Positions 16,478 through 25,467 are shown, counted from the first letter of the stretch. The stretch is 44,662 nt of DNA from Acinetobacter bereziniae LMG 1003 = CIP 70.12 (GCF_000368925.1 NZ_KB849755.1:231114-275775), one strand, 5' to 3'. Numbers and translations: made by a program. The notes: generated by a model from the letters alone, not told the origin.

Positions 16478-17386
16478 ATGACAAAAATTACAAAAGAAAC
16501 CTTAGAACAACCTTCAAATACCCAAATTGTAAAAATACACAAGTATTTAGAATCAAGTATCCTTGATTATCGTGGTGATACTTTATTTAGCCGTATCTAT
16601 CCCCTACTTGGAAAAGAAAGCATTATCTTATTGCATGGCGGACCGGGTTTTCCAAGTGACCTTACAGAAGTTGTAGAATCTTTTAAGCACCAGTTTCAAA
16701 TCATTGTATTTCATCAAAGAGGTACAAAAAAATCCCCGTGTATAAGCGGAGATTACTCATTAGAGGCATATATCAATGATATTGAAACGGTACGTAAATT
16801 TTATAAAATTGATAAGTTTCACTTATGGGGACATTCTTGGGGTGGACTTTACGCTCAAGTCTATACAGAAAAATATCCCGATCATTTACTCAGTCTGTTC
16901 TTATGTAACCCGGGATCTGGAACAAACACACAGTGGCAGCAAACTGAAAACGAAGTGATGCAATTCAATAAATCCAAGGTCAGTTCTTGGCAATGGACAA
17001 AAATGGGAATAAATAGTTTTTTAGGAATGCTTGGTTTTGATAAAGCTTATCAAAACCTCTTTAGACAAGTCATGAAAAACTATCATGCAGAATTTATCTC
17101 CACAGAAAATATTGAACAGACCGAAGATTTTTCCTTATTAAAAGCAAAACCCATCAATAAAACCAGAGCTGAAATTATCAAATACCCACTGCTCAAAGGT
17201 TTAACTCAAGCTGATTTTAAAATTACCATCCTATATGGCGATCAGGACATATACACCAACAGCAAACATTTTGTAATTGATCGTTACCCGACAGCAACTG
17301 TCTTTAATGTTGTAAATTCTGGTCATTTACCTTGGTTACATCATTCCCAAGCCTATAAAGATATTTTGAGTAGTCACTATCAATAG
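16478..17386 (+). CDS. Alpha/beta hydrolase, proline-iminopeptidase-like (peptidase S33)
   Basis: The 302-residue protein carries the oxyanion-hole motif HGGPGFPSD and the nucleophile elbow GHSWGG, the paired signature of S33 proline iminopeptidases. IVFHQRGTKKSP corresponds to the family's DQRGxGxS segment. Catalytic Asp and His are probably in TILYGDQDIY and NSGHLPWLH near the C-terminus. It may remove N-terminal proline or hydrolyse an unknown ester or amide. The ATG at 16478 is preferred over the in-frame TTG at 16472; neither has a strong Shine-Dalgarno. No signal peptide is seen, so it is cytoplasmic. It is convergent with the GGDEF gene. Confidence 0.82.
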   Translation: MTKITKETLEQPSNTQIVKIHKYLESSILDYRGDTLFSRIYPLLGKESIILLHGGPGFPSDLTEVVESFKHQFQIIVFHQRGTKKSPCISGDYSLEAYINDIETVRKFYKIDKFHLWGHSWGGLYAQVYTEKYPDHLLSLFLCNPGSGTNTQWQQTENEVMQFNKSKVSSWQWTKMGINSFLGMLGFDKAYQNLFRQVMKNYHAEFISTENIEQTEDFSLLKAKPINKTRAEIIKYPLLKGLTQADFKITILYGDQDIYTNSKHFVIDRYPTATVFNVVNSGHLPWLHHSQAYKDILSSHYQ

Positions 17387-17420
17387 TCTCATGAAAACCC
17401 TCAGAGATTAAAATAGGGAT

Positions 17421-18440
17421 TTACATTTTGACATTCAAATTGATCACTTTACGGGCACGTTTATGTTCGTACATTTTAAGATCAGCGAACTCGATCAACT
17501 TATTCAGTTCCAATGCATCTTCAGGAAAAAACGCCAATCCGACGCTTGCTCCCATATTCAGTCTAACATTTTCAAATACAAACGGTAGTCCACATGCCTC
17601 TACAATACGATTCATCACTTTCTTTGCTAAATCTTGATCACCTAAGCTACTTAAGATTACCGCAAATTCATCACCACCTAAACGTGCCACTAAATCATCT
17701 TGCCGAGTAATACTTACAATACGCTTCCCTATTTCCTTTAACGCTTCATCACCTAAACGATGACCATATTGATCATTGATTGGCTTTAATCCATCCATAT
17801 CAATCATCAATATTCCCAAAAGTTTTTGAGTACGTTTTGCTTTTTCTACCCCTTGTCTTAAACAGTCCAGAAACAAAGCACGATTAGCCAACCCAGTTAA
17901 AGTATCTTGCGTTGCTAATTTATATAATTCTTGCGCACCAAATTTCGAAGCATGATACATTGCCGCGGCAATCAACTCCGACATCAGTGTCAATAAATTG
18001 ATATCGGCGTCTTTAAATGCATTTACACGTTCTGAATAGATTTTTAAAACACCTATCGGTTCATCAGAATGAATCAATGGAACGACAGCCATTGAACGTA
18101 AACCAACTCGTCTACATGCCTCTCGATCAACACGCTCATCTACTTCGCTGTCTTTACAATAAAGTGTGCGATTTTGAGCTATACACAACCCAGAAAGGCT
18201 AGAATCCATTTTTAAACGTAGACCCAGAAATGCAGTTGCACCATTCGATACAGCACGGTAAACCATATCCCCATGCTCAGCGAGTTCTACAATTGCCCCT
18301 TTGGCTTGAGTAATCAGTTGAACTTGTTCAGCCACCAATGTCATTACTGCATTGATGTCTAAACCCAATTTAGCAATTGCCGTCTGTGTTTGAATGACTG
18401 AAAGCAATTGCTTGGCTGTTGGTTGTTTCGTTTTAGACAT
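17421..18440 (-). CDS. Diguanylate cyclase with N-terminal GAF domain
   Basis: The 339-residue cytoplasmic protein makes the second messenger c-di-GMP. A GAF sensor domain covers about 25-165 (AVMTLVAEQVQLITQAKGAIVEL ... GVLKIYS). The GGDEF domain starts near 180 (DTLTGLANRALF) and has an intact active site LGGDEF at about 253-258. RQDD lies five residues before it, forming the RxxD inhibitory I-site, so product feedback is expected. No transmembrane segment and no EAL domain are present. The ligand of the GAF domain is unknown. It is a single gene with about 470 bp of empty sequence upstream. Confidence 0.93.
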   Translation of the reverse strand: MSKTKQPTAKQLLSVIQTQTAIAKLGLDINAVMTLVAEQVQLITQAKGAIVELAEHGDMVYRAVSNGATAFLGLRLKMDSSLSGLCIAQNRTLYCKDSEVDERVDREACRRVGLRSMAVVPLIHSDEPIGVLKIYSERVNAFKDADINLLTLMSELIAAAMYHASKFGAQELYKLATQDTLTGLANRALFLDCLRQGVEKAKRTQKLLGILMIDMDGLKPINDQYGHRLGDEALKEIGKRIVSITRQDDLVARLGGDEFAVILSSLGDQDLAKKVMNRIVEACGLPFVFENVRLNMGASVGLAFFPEDALELNKLIEFADLKMYEHKRARKVINLNVKM

Positions 18441-18908
18441 ACATCATCCTAGACGAGTTATACAATACAAGAAGAAATACACAGTGATCGCAATACTTCA
18501 TCAATCATATTTTTCATTTTTGATTAACTGTAAAATATGAACGAAATACAATGAAGATGCATTAAAACTTTGAAACACATCTTATGATGATTCATATTTA
18601 AAGTATATTACTGTGCTCACTAAATTCATGATGAAATACTCAATTTAACCTGTATTATTGAGCTGTGTCAGCGTTTGATTAGCAATCATCCGTTATATCA
18701 ACGTATAATTTAAAATAATGTGATTTCCTTAATATTATCTGAATACTTTTTAATCAAAAACACCAATAAATACTCAATCTGTGCCAGATCATTCAGGATA
18801 AACCGTCAAATTTCTTTTAAGATGAAATAAGTTTTAAATATTCAAAGAATAAAGAATAATGAACAAAATGATTGAGCAAGAGGATACCTTATCATCCAAA
18901 GCATTGAG
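18441..18908. other. Intergenic region, no feature recognised
   Basis: These 468 AT-rich bases lie between the diguanylate cyclase start and the end of the Sel1-repeat gene. I saw no open frame with family resemblance, no strong hairpin and no repeat shared with the rest of the window. The cyclase promoter must lie here. Confidence 0.4.
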
Positions 18909-19709
18909 CTATTGCTTGTACATTAAATCGAGATATTCTGAGGCTTTAGTTTGACCTTGCTTTGCTGCCGCTTTAAGCCAGTAAATTGCTGTCTGTTTAT
19001 CTTCGGAAATTCCGAAATTCCCCATAAGCATCATGCCAGTTAAATATTGTCCATCTCTATCACCATTCTCTGCACTTTTTTTAAACCATTTATAAGCTTC
19101 TGCATAATTGCGCTTATCACCATCACCTTTGAAGTAAATAGAACCCAGCCGATTGAAAACCTTTGTATTTCCTTTTTCTGCGAGTATTAAATAATAAGGT
19201 TCTGCAGAAGCAATATCTTCTCGTTCGAAATAATAATATTGCGCTAATGCATAAATATCTTCATCATTTCCCTTATTGGCAAGTTGCTTGAGTAACTGCT
19301 CGATATATTTTTCATCGCGCGGAATAAGATGACGATAATACAACTTGAGTAGATTTCTTTGAGCGTCAGTAACATCTCTTTCGGCAGCAATTTTGAACCA
19401 TTTTGCGGATTCAAGATAATCTTGTTTGACACCTTTTCCATAAAAATAAATTAAACCTAAATTATGATTCGCCGAACGATGACCCAAGGCTGAAGCCTTT
19501 TTATATAGTTCTATTGCCTTTGGTAGGTCCTGTTCAACACCTTGACCAGTCTGCGTTAAATATCCCAAATCAAAAAGTGCTTGTTTTTGGTTCAATGCCG
19601 CTTTCTGTTGTATCTCTGTCACATTGATTTCAAGATCAGCTGAATATACAACATTGCTCAATAACATCAGTTTTAAAATTGAAATATATATAAATTTTCT
19701 TATTTCCAC
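18909..19709 (-). CDS. Secreted Sel1-repeat protein
   Basis: The 266-residue protein starts with a signal peptide (residues 1-23, basic EIRK then hydrophobic, probable cleavage after VYSA). It continues as about five Sel1-like repeats, seen in DLGYLTQTGQGVEQDLPKAI, NLGLIYFYGKGVKQDYLESA, RLGSIYFKGDGDKRNYAEAY and LTGMMLMGNFGISEDKQTAI. Sel1 repeats are TPR-like helical pairs used for protein-protein contacts. The start codon is GTG with no clear Shine-Dalgarno; choosing a later ATG would destroy the signal peptide. Partners are unknown. A second Sel1 protein lies at 30581-31801. Confidence 0.85.
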   Translation of the reverse strand: MEIRKFIYISILKLMLLSNVVYSADLEINVTEIQQKAALNQKQALFDLGYLTQTGQGVEQDLPKAIELYKKASALGHRSANHNLGLIYFYGKGVKQDYLESAKWFKIAAERDVTDAQRNLLKLYYRHLIPRDEKYIEQLLKQLANKGNDEDIYALAQYYYFEREDIASAEPYYLILAEKGNTKVFNRLGSIYFKGDGDKRNYAEAYKWFKKSAENGDRDGQYLTGMMLMGNFGISEDKQTAIYWLKAAAKQGQTKASEYLDLMYKQ

Positions 19710-20130
19710 TCGTACAAACGCATCTCTATATAAGAGTAAAATATGTTAAACAAAAATAAGCGATATTCAAATACTATGAATTGTCTTTTTCCCAAAGTGC
19801 AGTTTTACAAACATTCATACTAAAAGCACAACGATAGATATCGCCGCAATGAACTTCAATATGAACTGTCTCTGATCATGTTATAAAAAAGTCCCTCAAA
19901 GTCGACACTTATCAATTCAATAAAACAAGTTAAAAACAATCTTTGAATCAAAAATTTGCATTGTATTTCGTTATGTTGGTCGCTTTATGTTTCTGGTTGA
20001 AATAGTGCAATGTAAGGTTGTTAAGTGTCTATCAAACTATTTTATGTTTACTACATACCATTATTTGATTTTACTTCTACAGCTCCAGAGGTTGAAGCGT
20101 CATATCGTCAATGAATAAGCTTGAATCCTA
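19710..20130. other. Intergenic region with a probable insertion-sequence remnant
   Basis: These 421 bp hold the putative decayed mobile element at 19904-20029. The rest is AT-rich and shows no gene. Confidence 0.45.
19904..20029. mobile_element. Possible decayed insertion-sequence end or MITE-like remnant
   Basis: GACACTTATCAA at 19904-19915 and TTGTTAAGTGTC at 20018-20029 are terminal inverted repeats matching at 11 of 12 positions. Just inside the right repeat the plus strand encodes a short stop-terminated peptide, LNQKFALYFVMLVALCFWLK, which has the look of a transposase C-terminus ending next to the terminal repeat. No target-site duplication is evident. The element is about 126 bp, so any transposase has been deleted. 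Confidence 0.35.
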
Positions 20131-21162
20131 TTACTCAGGACAGCTGTTCACCATTGTATTCTTTAAGGATTCAGGTATTTGTTCAATTCCAAATGCACTG
20201 TATAAGCGGTTTATACGCGCTCGATTGCCCTTAAAAGAGCACATTAGCCCAGCAACCTGAGTGATTCGGCTAAATGAAGGATAACGTTCTAAGGCAAGTA
20301 TTGAACCACGTTCAACTCGATCCCAGTCAATGCTGTTACGCTCTAGGTCAAATGGGTTTCCTCGATCAATAGCCGTAAAAACGATCAGATAATAATACAT
20401 ATCCTGATTTGGACCAGAATTTAAACGCTGGATGTCACCGATCACCTCATTAATCATTCCAGGATAGCCGCCGAGCCATTTCTGATCATTAATCGCGATA
20501 TAGGTATTATAAATCGGACGATATGAAGGAAATTTTGCAATACCTTCTTTATATGTTGCATAAGCCTCTTTGGCTGCATCAAAATTTTGGTATGATTTTA
20601 ATAAAGCAACATAATAAAAAGGATCTTTGGAGGCAATGTCTTTATGTTCTTGTAAAAAAGAGATTCGTTGCATTTGTAATTTTATAAAAATTTCAAGGTC
20701 ATCTTGAGAGACTTCATGGATATAATTTCCACCTCTATAGACCCATGATTTCGCACCCAATAGATAGGCTTGAAACAGATATGGTAAAGGTGATTTAGGC
20801 GTTGCCTTTAACCACTCATCAGCAAGTTGCTGTTGTTGTTCCCAAACTGACTCATCCCGTGTTCTATATCTTTCTGTTATTTCAGCAAGTTTCTCTAAAT
20901 ATATGGTATGTCTATTCTTACCATTTAAAAAAATTGCTTCCGACTTTAATTCTTTGGAAATAAGACGATCAAGCGCTTTAAAGTCTTTTTTCGCAAGCAA
21001 CAACATTATTTCTTCTTTAATAGCTAATGCTTCACTATAAGTATCACCACGAATAATGGTCATTTTTCCAAGTTTTTTATAATCTTGTTCAGTTACATCT
21101 GCATAAACAGAACTATTAAAATGGACCACAGCAAGTACAGCTAATAAAATTTTTTTAATCAT
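20131..21162 (-). CDS. Exported protein of unknown function (DUF4034-like?)
   Basis: The 343-residue protein has a signal peptide (MIKKILLAVLAVVHFNSSVYA, probable cleavage after residue 21). The mature part is mainly helical with TPR-like pacing: LLAKKDFKALDRLI, WLKATPKSPLPYLFQAYLLGAKSW, YYVALLKSYQNFDAAKEAYATY and WDRVERGSILALERYPSF. The tract around TPKSPLPYLFQAYLLGAKSWVYRG recalls DUF4034 proteins, but I am not sure. Two late Cys (residues about 308 and 340) could form a disulfide. It lies between the Sel1 gene and the K+ channel on the same strand, with gaps of 420 and 74 bp. No function is assigned. Confidence 0.7.
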   Translation of the reverse strand: MIKKILLAVLAVVHFNSSVYADVTEQDYKKLGKMTIIRGDTYSEALAIKEEIMLLLAKKDFKALDRLISKELKSEAIFLNGKNRHTIYLEKLAEITERYRTRDESVWEQQQQLADEWLKATPKSPLPYLFQAYLLGAKSWVYRGGNYIHEVSQDDLEIFIKLQMQRISFLQEHKDIASKDPFYYVALLKSYQNFDAAKEAYATYKEGIAKFPSYRPIYNTYIAINDQKWLGGYPGMINEVIGDIQRLNSGPNQDMYYYLIVFTAIDRGNPFDLERNSIDWDRVERGSILALERYPSFSRITQVAGLMCSFKGNRARINRLYSAFGIEQIPESLKNTMVNSCPE

Positions 21163-21236
21163 TGGTAAAATTAATAAGAATCAAGTATAAAAATCTTACC
21201 GATATAAATCATATTTTACAACAGCTTGACTCAATA

Positions 21237-22220
21237 TTACTCTGGTAACTTATGACCGCAATGTGGGCAAAAACAGTATTTATTCTTTTCTCTTTCCGCC
21301 TCTTCTTCTTTTCTTTCACGAATGAGTTGTAAAACAATGTCACGGGTTTGATCAATAGATAGACCAACTTCTCGGCGAATATTGTCTATTTTTTCTTCAT
21401 CATGGATAATATCAATCTCACAACTTTGCAATAAATCTCTGAATTTTAATTCTAATTGCTGTTTTCTTAACTCAAGTTCATTGGCTAAACCATTTGCCAA
21501 AATACCTGCTGGTAAAGCCGCTAAACCAACGCCAAGAATCGTGATCATTGCGCCCAAAAAACGTCCCAGTGGCGTAATAGGTGTGACATCACCATAACCC
21601 ACTGTTGTTAATGTTACGACTGCCCACCACATTGAGGCAGGAATAGAACTAAATACTTCTGGCTGTGCTCGTCCTTCCACAACATAGATGCCTGCTGCCG
21701 CCATCACGATCATGATCACTAAAATAAAAATGACGGCTTGAAAAGAGCCTTTTTCACGTTCAATTACACGCAACAGAATTTGTAGTGAAATAAAATAACG
21801 AGTGAGTTTTAACAAACGCAATAAACGTAAAATCCGCAGGAATCTCAAGTCGATATGTACAAAGAAATTGATATATGCAGGCAAGATTGCCAGCAAATCA
21901 ATAATTGCGGCCCCACTTGTTACGTAATTCCAGCGAGCTTTCCATTCAGATTCAAAAGGTTCTTTTTCGGCAATACTCCAAAAACGTAAAACATATTCAA
22001 CCGTGAAAACCACTATGGATATATCTTCAAAAGTATCAAAATAAAGTTGGTACGCTTTATACACATCGTTAATGGACTCTAAAAGTACAGCAATCACATT
22101 TCCAATAATCAGAAAAATGAGCGAAAAATTGATCGCACGACTAAACCATGTTTCATAATCATCATTGTGTAGATTGTCATAAACAAATTTTCTGAGGGTG
22201 TACCAAGCTGTGAAGCGCAT
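21237..22220 (-). CDS. Voltage-gated K+ channel (6-TM ion transport protein)
   Basis: The 327-residue protein has six membrane segments between about residues 30 and 235. The S4 voltage sensor is DLRFLRILRLLRLLKLTRY, with Arg/Lys at regular three-residue steps. The pore loop SMWWAVVTLTTVGYGDVTP contains the K+ selectivity filter TVGYGD near 205-210. The C-terminus (about 245-327) is cytoplasmic, strongly charged and probably coiled-coil, ending in YCFCPHCGHKLPE, a half zinc-ribbon. An ATG at 22220 follows an in-frame TTG; ATG is chosen. It resembles KvAP-type bacterial channels. No regulatory RCK domain is present. Confidence 0.88.
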   Translation of the reverse strand: MRFTAWYTLRKFVYDNLHNDDYETWFSRAINFSLIFLIIGNVIAVLLESINDVYKAYQLYFDTFEDISIVVFTVEYVLRFWSIAEKEPFESEWKARWNYVTSGAAIIDLLAILPAYINFFVHIDLRFLRILRLLRLLKLTRYFISLQILLRVIEREKGSFQAVIFILVIMIVMAAAGIYVVEGRAQPEVFSSIPASMWWAVVTLTTVGYGDVTPITPLGRFLGAMITILGVGLAALPAGILANGLANELELRKQQLELKFRDLLQSCEIDIIHDEEKIDNIRREVGLSIDQTRDIVLQLIRERKEEEAEREKNKYCFCPHCGHKLPE

Positions 22221-22681
22221 CAATTGTTCTTTATTTTAAAGATGACTCATTTTAATACGGATTGGCTGAATTGCACATCATCATGCCCTGAGCTTTACAA
22301 ATTTACAGCTTGAACTCAGCAAAAAAGCTTTATTAAAGACATAAATATATTTTCATTATTTCATAAATTTTTATTATATAATCACACGAATTGACGCACT
22401 AGATTCAATATAGCGACATAAATATATAATCTTTGAGAAGTCTATAAAGTCTTTTTTAAGCTGACAAATAAGCAGCGGACAGTATCGTTAAAGGCACCCT
22501 TCCTCTAAAGATACTATCCGCCAAATCAAAGCCAGTCTCCCAAATGTCTCTGATTTAATAAGTTTATTTTAGCGCTATGTTGAATAGAATGTTTTCCGTA
22601 TTTTATATAAATCTCTAATTTTTTCGGAATGATTTTTCAAATATCTTTATTTTTTCGAAAATATTTTCTGTGGTACAGCTT
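22221..22681. other. Divergent intergenic region with a long hairpin
   Basis: These 461 bp separate the K+ channel and the Lrp-family gene. They contain the inverted repeat at 22475-22521 and, next to the Lrp gene, AT-rich tracts with two TTTTTTCG-type blocks (about 22620 and 22651). The latter could be Lrp autoregulation sites. Confidence 0.45.
22475..22521. repeat. Long inverted repeat (possible structured RNA)
   Basis: GCGGACAGTATC at 22475-22486 and GATACTATCCGC at 22510-22521 pair at 11 of 12 positions across a 23-nt loop. In a minus-strand transcript the odd pair would be a G-U wobble, so the stem would be complete; in a plus-strand transcript it is a C-A mismatch. There is no T run on either side, so it is not a standard terminator. 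Confidence 0.5.
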
Positions 22682-23167
22682 ATGAATGATAGCCAATACA
22701 CCTTAGACCGAATTGATCGCAAAATTTTATCGGCACTTCGTCAAGATGGGCGTTTAACTATCGCTCAACTTTCAGAACTTGTTGGACTTTCCTCTTCTCC
22801 ATGTTGGACTCGTGTTAAACGTCTTGAGTCTTTAAATGTGATTGAAGGCTATACTGCGACAATCAATGCCAAGGCAATTGGGATTAACGAACTCTTTTTT
22901 ATCGAAATCACCTTAGAACGTCATGATGATGAAATTTTAGAACAATTTAGTGATGCGCTCAGTCAAATGCCAGAAGTGGTTGAAGCACATTTGGTGACAG
23001 GAGATTATGATTATTTGGTTAAAGTCGCGGTCAAGAATGCCGAACATTACGAACGTTTTTTACGTAAAAACTTATACTCAATGAAAGGCATTCGTCATAC
23101 TCGATCTATTTTTGCTTTACGTCCATTAAAATTAGAAAATAAAGCAGACCTGATGCTGATTGAATAG
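22682..23167 (+). CDS. Lrp/AsnC-family transcriptional regulator
   Basis: The 161-residue protein has an N-terminal helix-turn-helix (LDRIDRKILSALRQDGRLTIAQLSELVGLSSSPCWTRVKRLE) and a C-terminal RAM ligand-binding domain (FIEITLERHDDEILEQFSDALSQMPEVVEAHLVTGDYDYLVKVAV). Such proteins bind amino acids and control amino-acid metabolism genes. The ligand cannot be told from sequence. The start at 22682 (ATG) is chosen over the in-frame GTG at 22670; the ribosome-binding site is weak for both. The next gene, mqo, is 320 bp downstream with its own upstream region. Confidence 0.9.
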   Translation: MNDSQYTLDRIDRKILSALRQDGRLTIAQLSELVGLSSSPCWTRVKRLESLNVIEGYTATINAKAIGINELFFIEITLERHDDEILEQFSDALSQMPEVVEAHLVTGDYDYLVKVAVKNAEHYERFLRKNLYSMKGIRHTRSIFALRPLKLENKADLMLIE

Positions 23168-23487
23168 CGAAATTTTAAAGAAGAGTTTAAAAAAATGAGC
23201 GATCAAAAACTCTTCTTTGTTCGCTTATTTTTCACACTATTTTAATGAATAAAAACACTAACACCTACAAAAAATAATACTTTAGTCTAAGCATTTTTCG
23301 TATAAATATCACACAAATTTACTATTCAAAATTTAATCTGTTTATTTTTTACTCACATCTTTACAAATTTAAAAACAAATTATTTCATATATTTAAATCG
23401 TTTACGCAAAAAAACATTACACAAACTAACATTTATGTAACTTTTCTACATTACAATATTATTAAAACTTGATGAAACAGGAAATAT
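23168..23487. other. Intergenic region upstream of mqo
   Basis: These 320 bp begin with an inverted repeat just after the Lrp gene (AAAGAAGAGTTT near 23178 with AAACTCTTCTTT near 23209), probably its transcription end. The rest is very AT-rich and must contain the mqo promoter; TACAAT near 23450 is a possible -10 but no confident -35 was found. Confidence 0.45.
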
Positions 23488-25131
23488 ATGAAGAGATTTT
23501 TTAAATACCTACTGATTGTCATCGGAGTTGTATTTGTTATTGGACTGATCTTTTTATTCAGACCAATTAGCTCTAAAAAAGTGACTACAGCAGCTGATGA
23601 ACCCGTTGTTGATGTGGTACTTGTCGGTGGCGGTATTATGAGTGCGACATTGGGGACATACCTCAATGAAGTTGAACCTGATTGGACAGTCCAAATGTAT
23701 GAAAGATTGGATCAAGTGGGTCAAGAAAGTTCTGCAGGATTTAATAATGCAGGTACTGGACACTCAGGCTTTATGGAAATGAACTATACCCCTGAAAAAG
23801 ACGGTAAAGTTGACATTAAAAAAGCCATTGATACTGCATCACAATTTGAAGTAAGTAAGCAATTCTGGTCATATCAAGTCAAAAATGGTGTCTTAGGTCA
23901 ACCATCTAGCTTCATTAATCCTGTTCCTCATATTGCCTTTGTTTGGGGCGATAGCGTGAACTACATGAAGAAGCGCTACGATGCAATGCGTCAAAGTCCA
24001 ATGTTTGAAGGATTAAAATATACTGAGAATCCTGATGAAATCAAACAATGGGCGCCTCTAGTCATGCAAGGTCGTGATGCAAATCAAAAAGTTGCAGCGA
24101 CACGTATGGATGTAGGTTCAGATGTCAACTATGGTTCAATCACCACACAATTAGTTGATCATTTGAAGAAGCAACCAAACTTCAAGCTTGAAACATCAAC
24201 TGAAGTAACTGGCATCAGTCAAAATGAAGACAAGACTTGGACTGTATCGTTTAAGAACTTAAAAACCAATCAAGCAAGCCATGTTAAAACTCGCCATGTA
24301 TTTATTGGTGCGGGTGGTGCTGCAATCAGATTATTGCAGATGACAGGTCTTGAAGAAACCAAGCAATATGCTGGCTTCCCGATCGGTGGTATCTTCTTAA
24401 TGACAGATAATCCTGCTGTTACAGCACAACATACTGCAAAAGTATATGGTAAGCCTGAGTTAGGTGCACCGCCAATGTCTGTTCCACACATTGATACTCG
24501 TTATGTTGATGGTAAAAAATATGTGTTGTTTGGTCCATTTGCCACATATTCAAACAAGTTCCTTAAAAATGGTTCTCAGTTTGATTTGATTGATGCGACC
24601 AACAAAAACAATGTCATTCCAATGGCAACCATTGGTGTTGAAAATCTAGACTTAGTGAAGTACTTGGTGAGTCAAGTCGCGATGTCTAAGCAAGATCAGT
24701 TCAATGAATTGAAAAAGTATTACCCTGATGCAAAAATTGAAGATTGGAACCTAAGCCAAGCAGGTCAACGTGTTCAAATCATCAAAAAAGCACCGGGCAA
24801 ACCAGCTACCCTTCAGTTTGGTACTGAAATCTTTAGTTCTAAAGACGGTTCAATCACTGCGTTACTTGGTGCTTCTCCAGGTGCATCAACTTCACCATAT
24901 ATTATGTTGAGTTTGATGGAAAAAGCTTTCCCTGAGCAAGTAAAAGGTAAATGGAATCCTAAGTTGCATGAGATTGTAAAATCTTATCAACAGGATTTAA
25001 ACAGCAACCCTGCTCTACTGGATCAAGTACGTACTTATACCAGCGCTACTTTGGGTTTAAATTATACACCTACGCGTAAAGCTGCTAATGATGCGACCAC
25101 AGCAACTCCTGCTGTTGCAAATGCACATTAA
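23488..25131 (+). CDS. mqo: Malate:quinone oxidoreductase Mqo
   Basis: Mqo oxidises malate to oxaloacetate and passes electrons to quinone at the inner membrane, serving the TCA cycle in place of or beside malate dehydrogenase. The 547-residue protein has an N-terminal hydrophobic anchor (about 6-26), an FAD-binding motif VVLVGGGIMSATLGTYL from about 48, then ERLDQVGQESSAGFNNAGTGHSG, the Mqo signature. The C-terminus TALLGASPGASTSPYIML is also characteristic. The anchor is absent from E. coli Mqo; the protein is probably membrane-tethered. AGGAAAT lies just before the ATG. A strong terminator follows at 25144-25173. Confidence 0.95.
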   Translation: MKRFFKYLLIVIGVVFVIGLIFLFRPISSKKVTTAADEPVVDVVLVGGGIMSATLGTYLNEVEPDWTVQMYERLDQVGQESSAGFNNAGTGHSGFMEMNYTPEKDGKVDIKKAIDTASQFEVSKQFWSYQVKNGVLGQPSSFINPVPHIAFVWGDSVNYMKKRYDAMRQSPMFEGLKYTENPDEIKQWAPLVMQGRDANQKVAATRMDVGSDVNYGSITTQLVDHLKKQPNFKLETSTEVTGISQNEDKTWTVSFKNLKTNQASHVKTRHVFIGAGGAAIRLLQMTGLEETKQYAGFPIGGIFLMTDNPAVTAQHTAKVYGKPELGAPPMSVPHIDTRYVDGKKYVLFGPFATYSNKFLKNGSQFDLIDATNKNNVIPMATIGVENLDLVKYLVSQVAMSKQDQFNELKKYYPDAKIEDWNLSQAGQRVQIIKKAPGKPATLQFGTEIFSSKDGSITALLGASPGASTSPYIMLSLMEKAFPEQVKGKWNPKLHEIVKSYQQDLNSNPALLDQVRTYTSATLGLNYTPTRKAANDATTATPAVANAH

Positions 25132-25143
25132 TTTGCGTTGATT

Positions 25144-25173
25144 AAAAAGATGAGCTTAGGCTCATCTTTTTTT
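25144..25173 (+). terminator. mqo intrinsic terminator
   Basis: A perfect stem, AAAAAGATGAGC pairing with GCTCATCTTTTT around a TTAG loop, ends in a T run twelve bases after the mqo stop. It is symmetrical and could also work on the minus strand. Confidence 0.9.
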
Positions 25174-25189
25174 ATGGCTGAATGACTGA

Positions 25190-25277
25190 TTTTGTGCTTT
25201 AATATATACAGTATGAGATGAGCCTTATATGAGTATAGCGTGAGTTATACGAGGAGCCCCTGAATAAGGGGCTTTTT
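25190..25277 (+). ncRNA. Candidate small RNA downstream of mqo
   Basis: About 80 bp after the mqo terminator a second terminator occurs with no gene in between. The stretch contains a small hairpin (GTATA near 25233 with TATAC near 25246) directly before the terminator stem. This order (short leader, hairpin, terminator) fits a small RNA. No convincing promoter was found (TGACTG near 25185 and an AT-rich -10 region are weak), so transcription is unproven. Confidence 0.35.
25255..25277 (+). terminator. Orphan intrinsic terminator
   Basis: AGCCCCT at 25255-25261 pairs with AGGGGCT at 25267-25273 across GAATA, followed by five T. The GC-rich stem stands out against the surrounding AT-rich DNA. 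Confidence 0.8.
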
Positions 25278-25467
25278 AATGCCTACTCAAAAACTTTCTG
25301 ATTAAGCAAATAGTTATTAAAGAAAATTAAGCTTTACCCAATTGATTAATTTATAAAAGATGAGCAAAAACTTTATTTATTTTCACTGAATCAAATTGAT
25401 TTAAAACAGATCATTATAATTTTAGAATAATAAAATTTGAATTTAATAATCTACTTATAAAAATAGA

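Larger units (their letters stand above)
25132..25467. other. Intergenic region after mqo with terminators and candidate small RNA
   Basis: These 336 bp contain the mqo terminator (25144-25173), a second independent terminator (25255-25277) with a possible small RNA before it, and an AT-rich tail of about 190 bp up to the XRE gene end in which nothing was recognised. Confidence 0.6.

Noticed and set aside
23194..23244. A 16-codon frame starting MSDQKLFF after the Lrp gene, as a possible leader peptide
   Set aside because: It lies inside a hairpin at the end of the Lrp gene, has no codon runs or following attenuator, and no promoter is visible.
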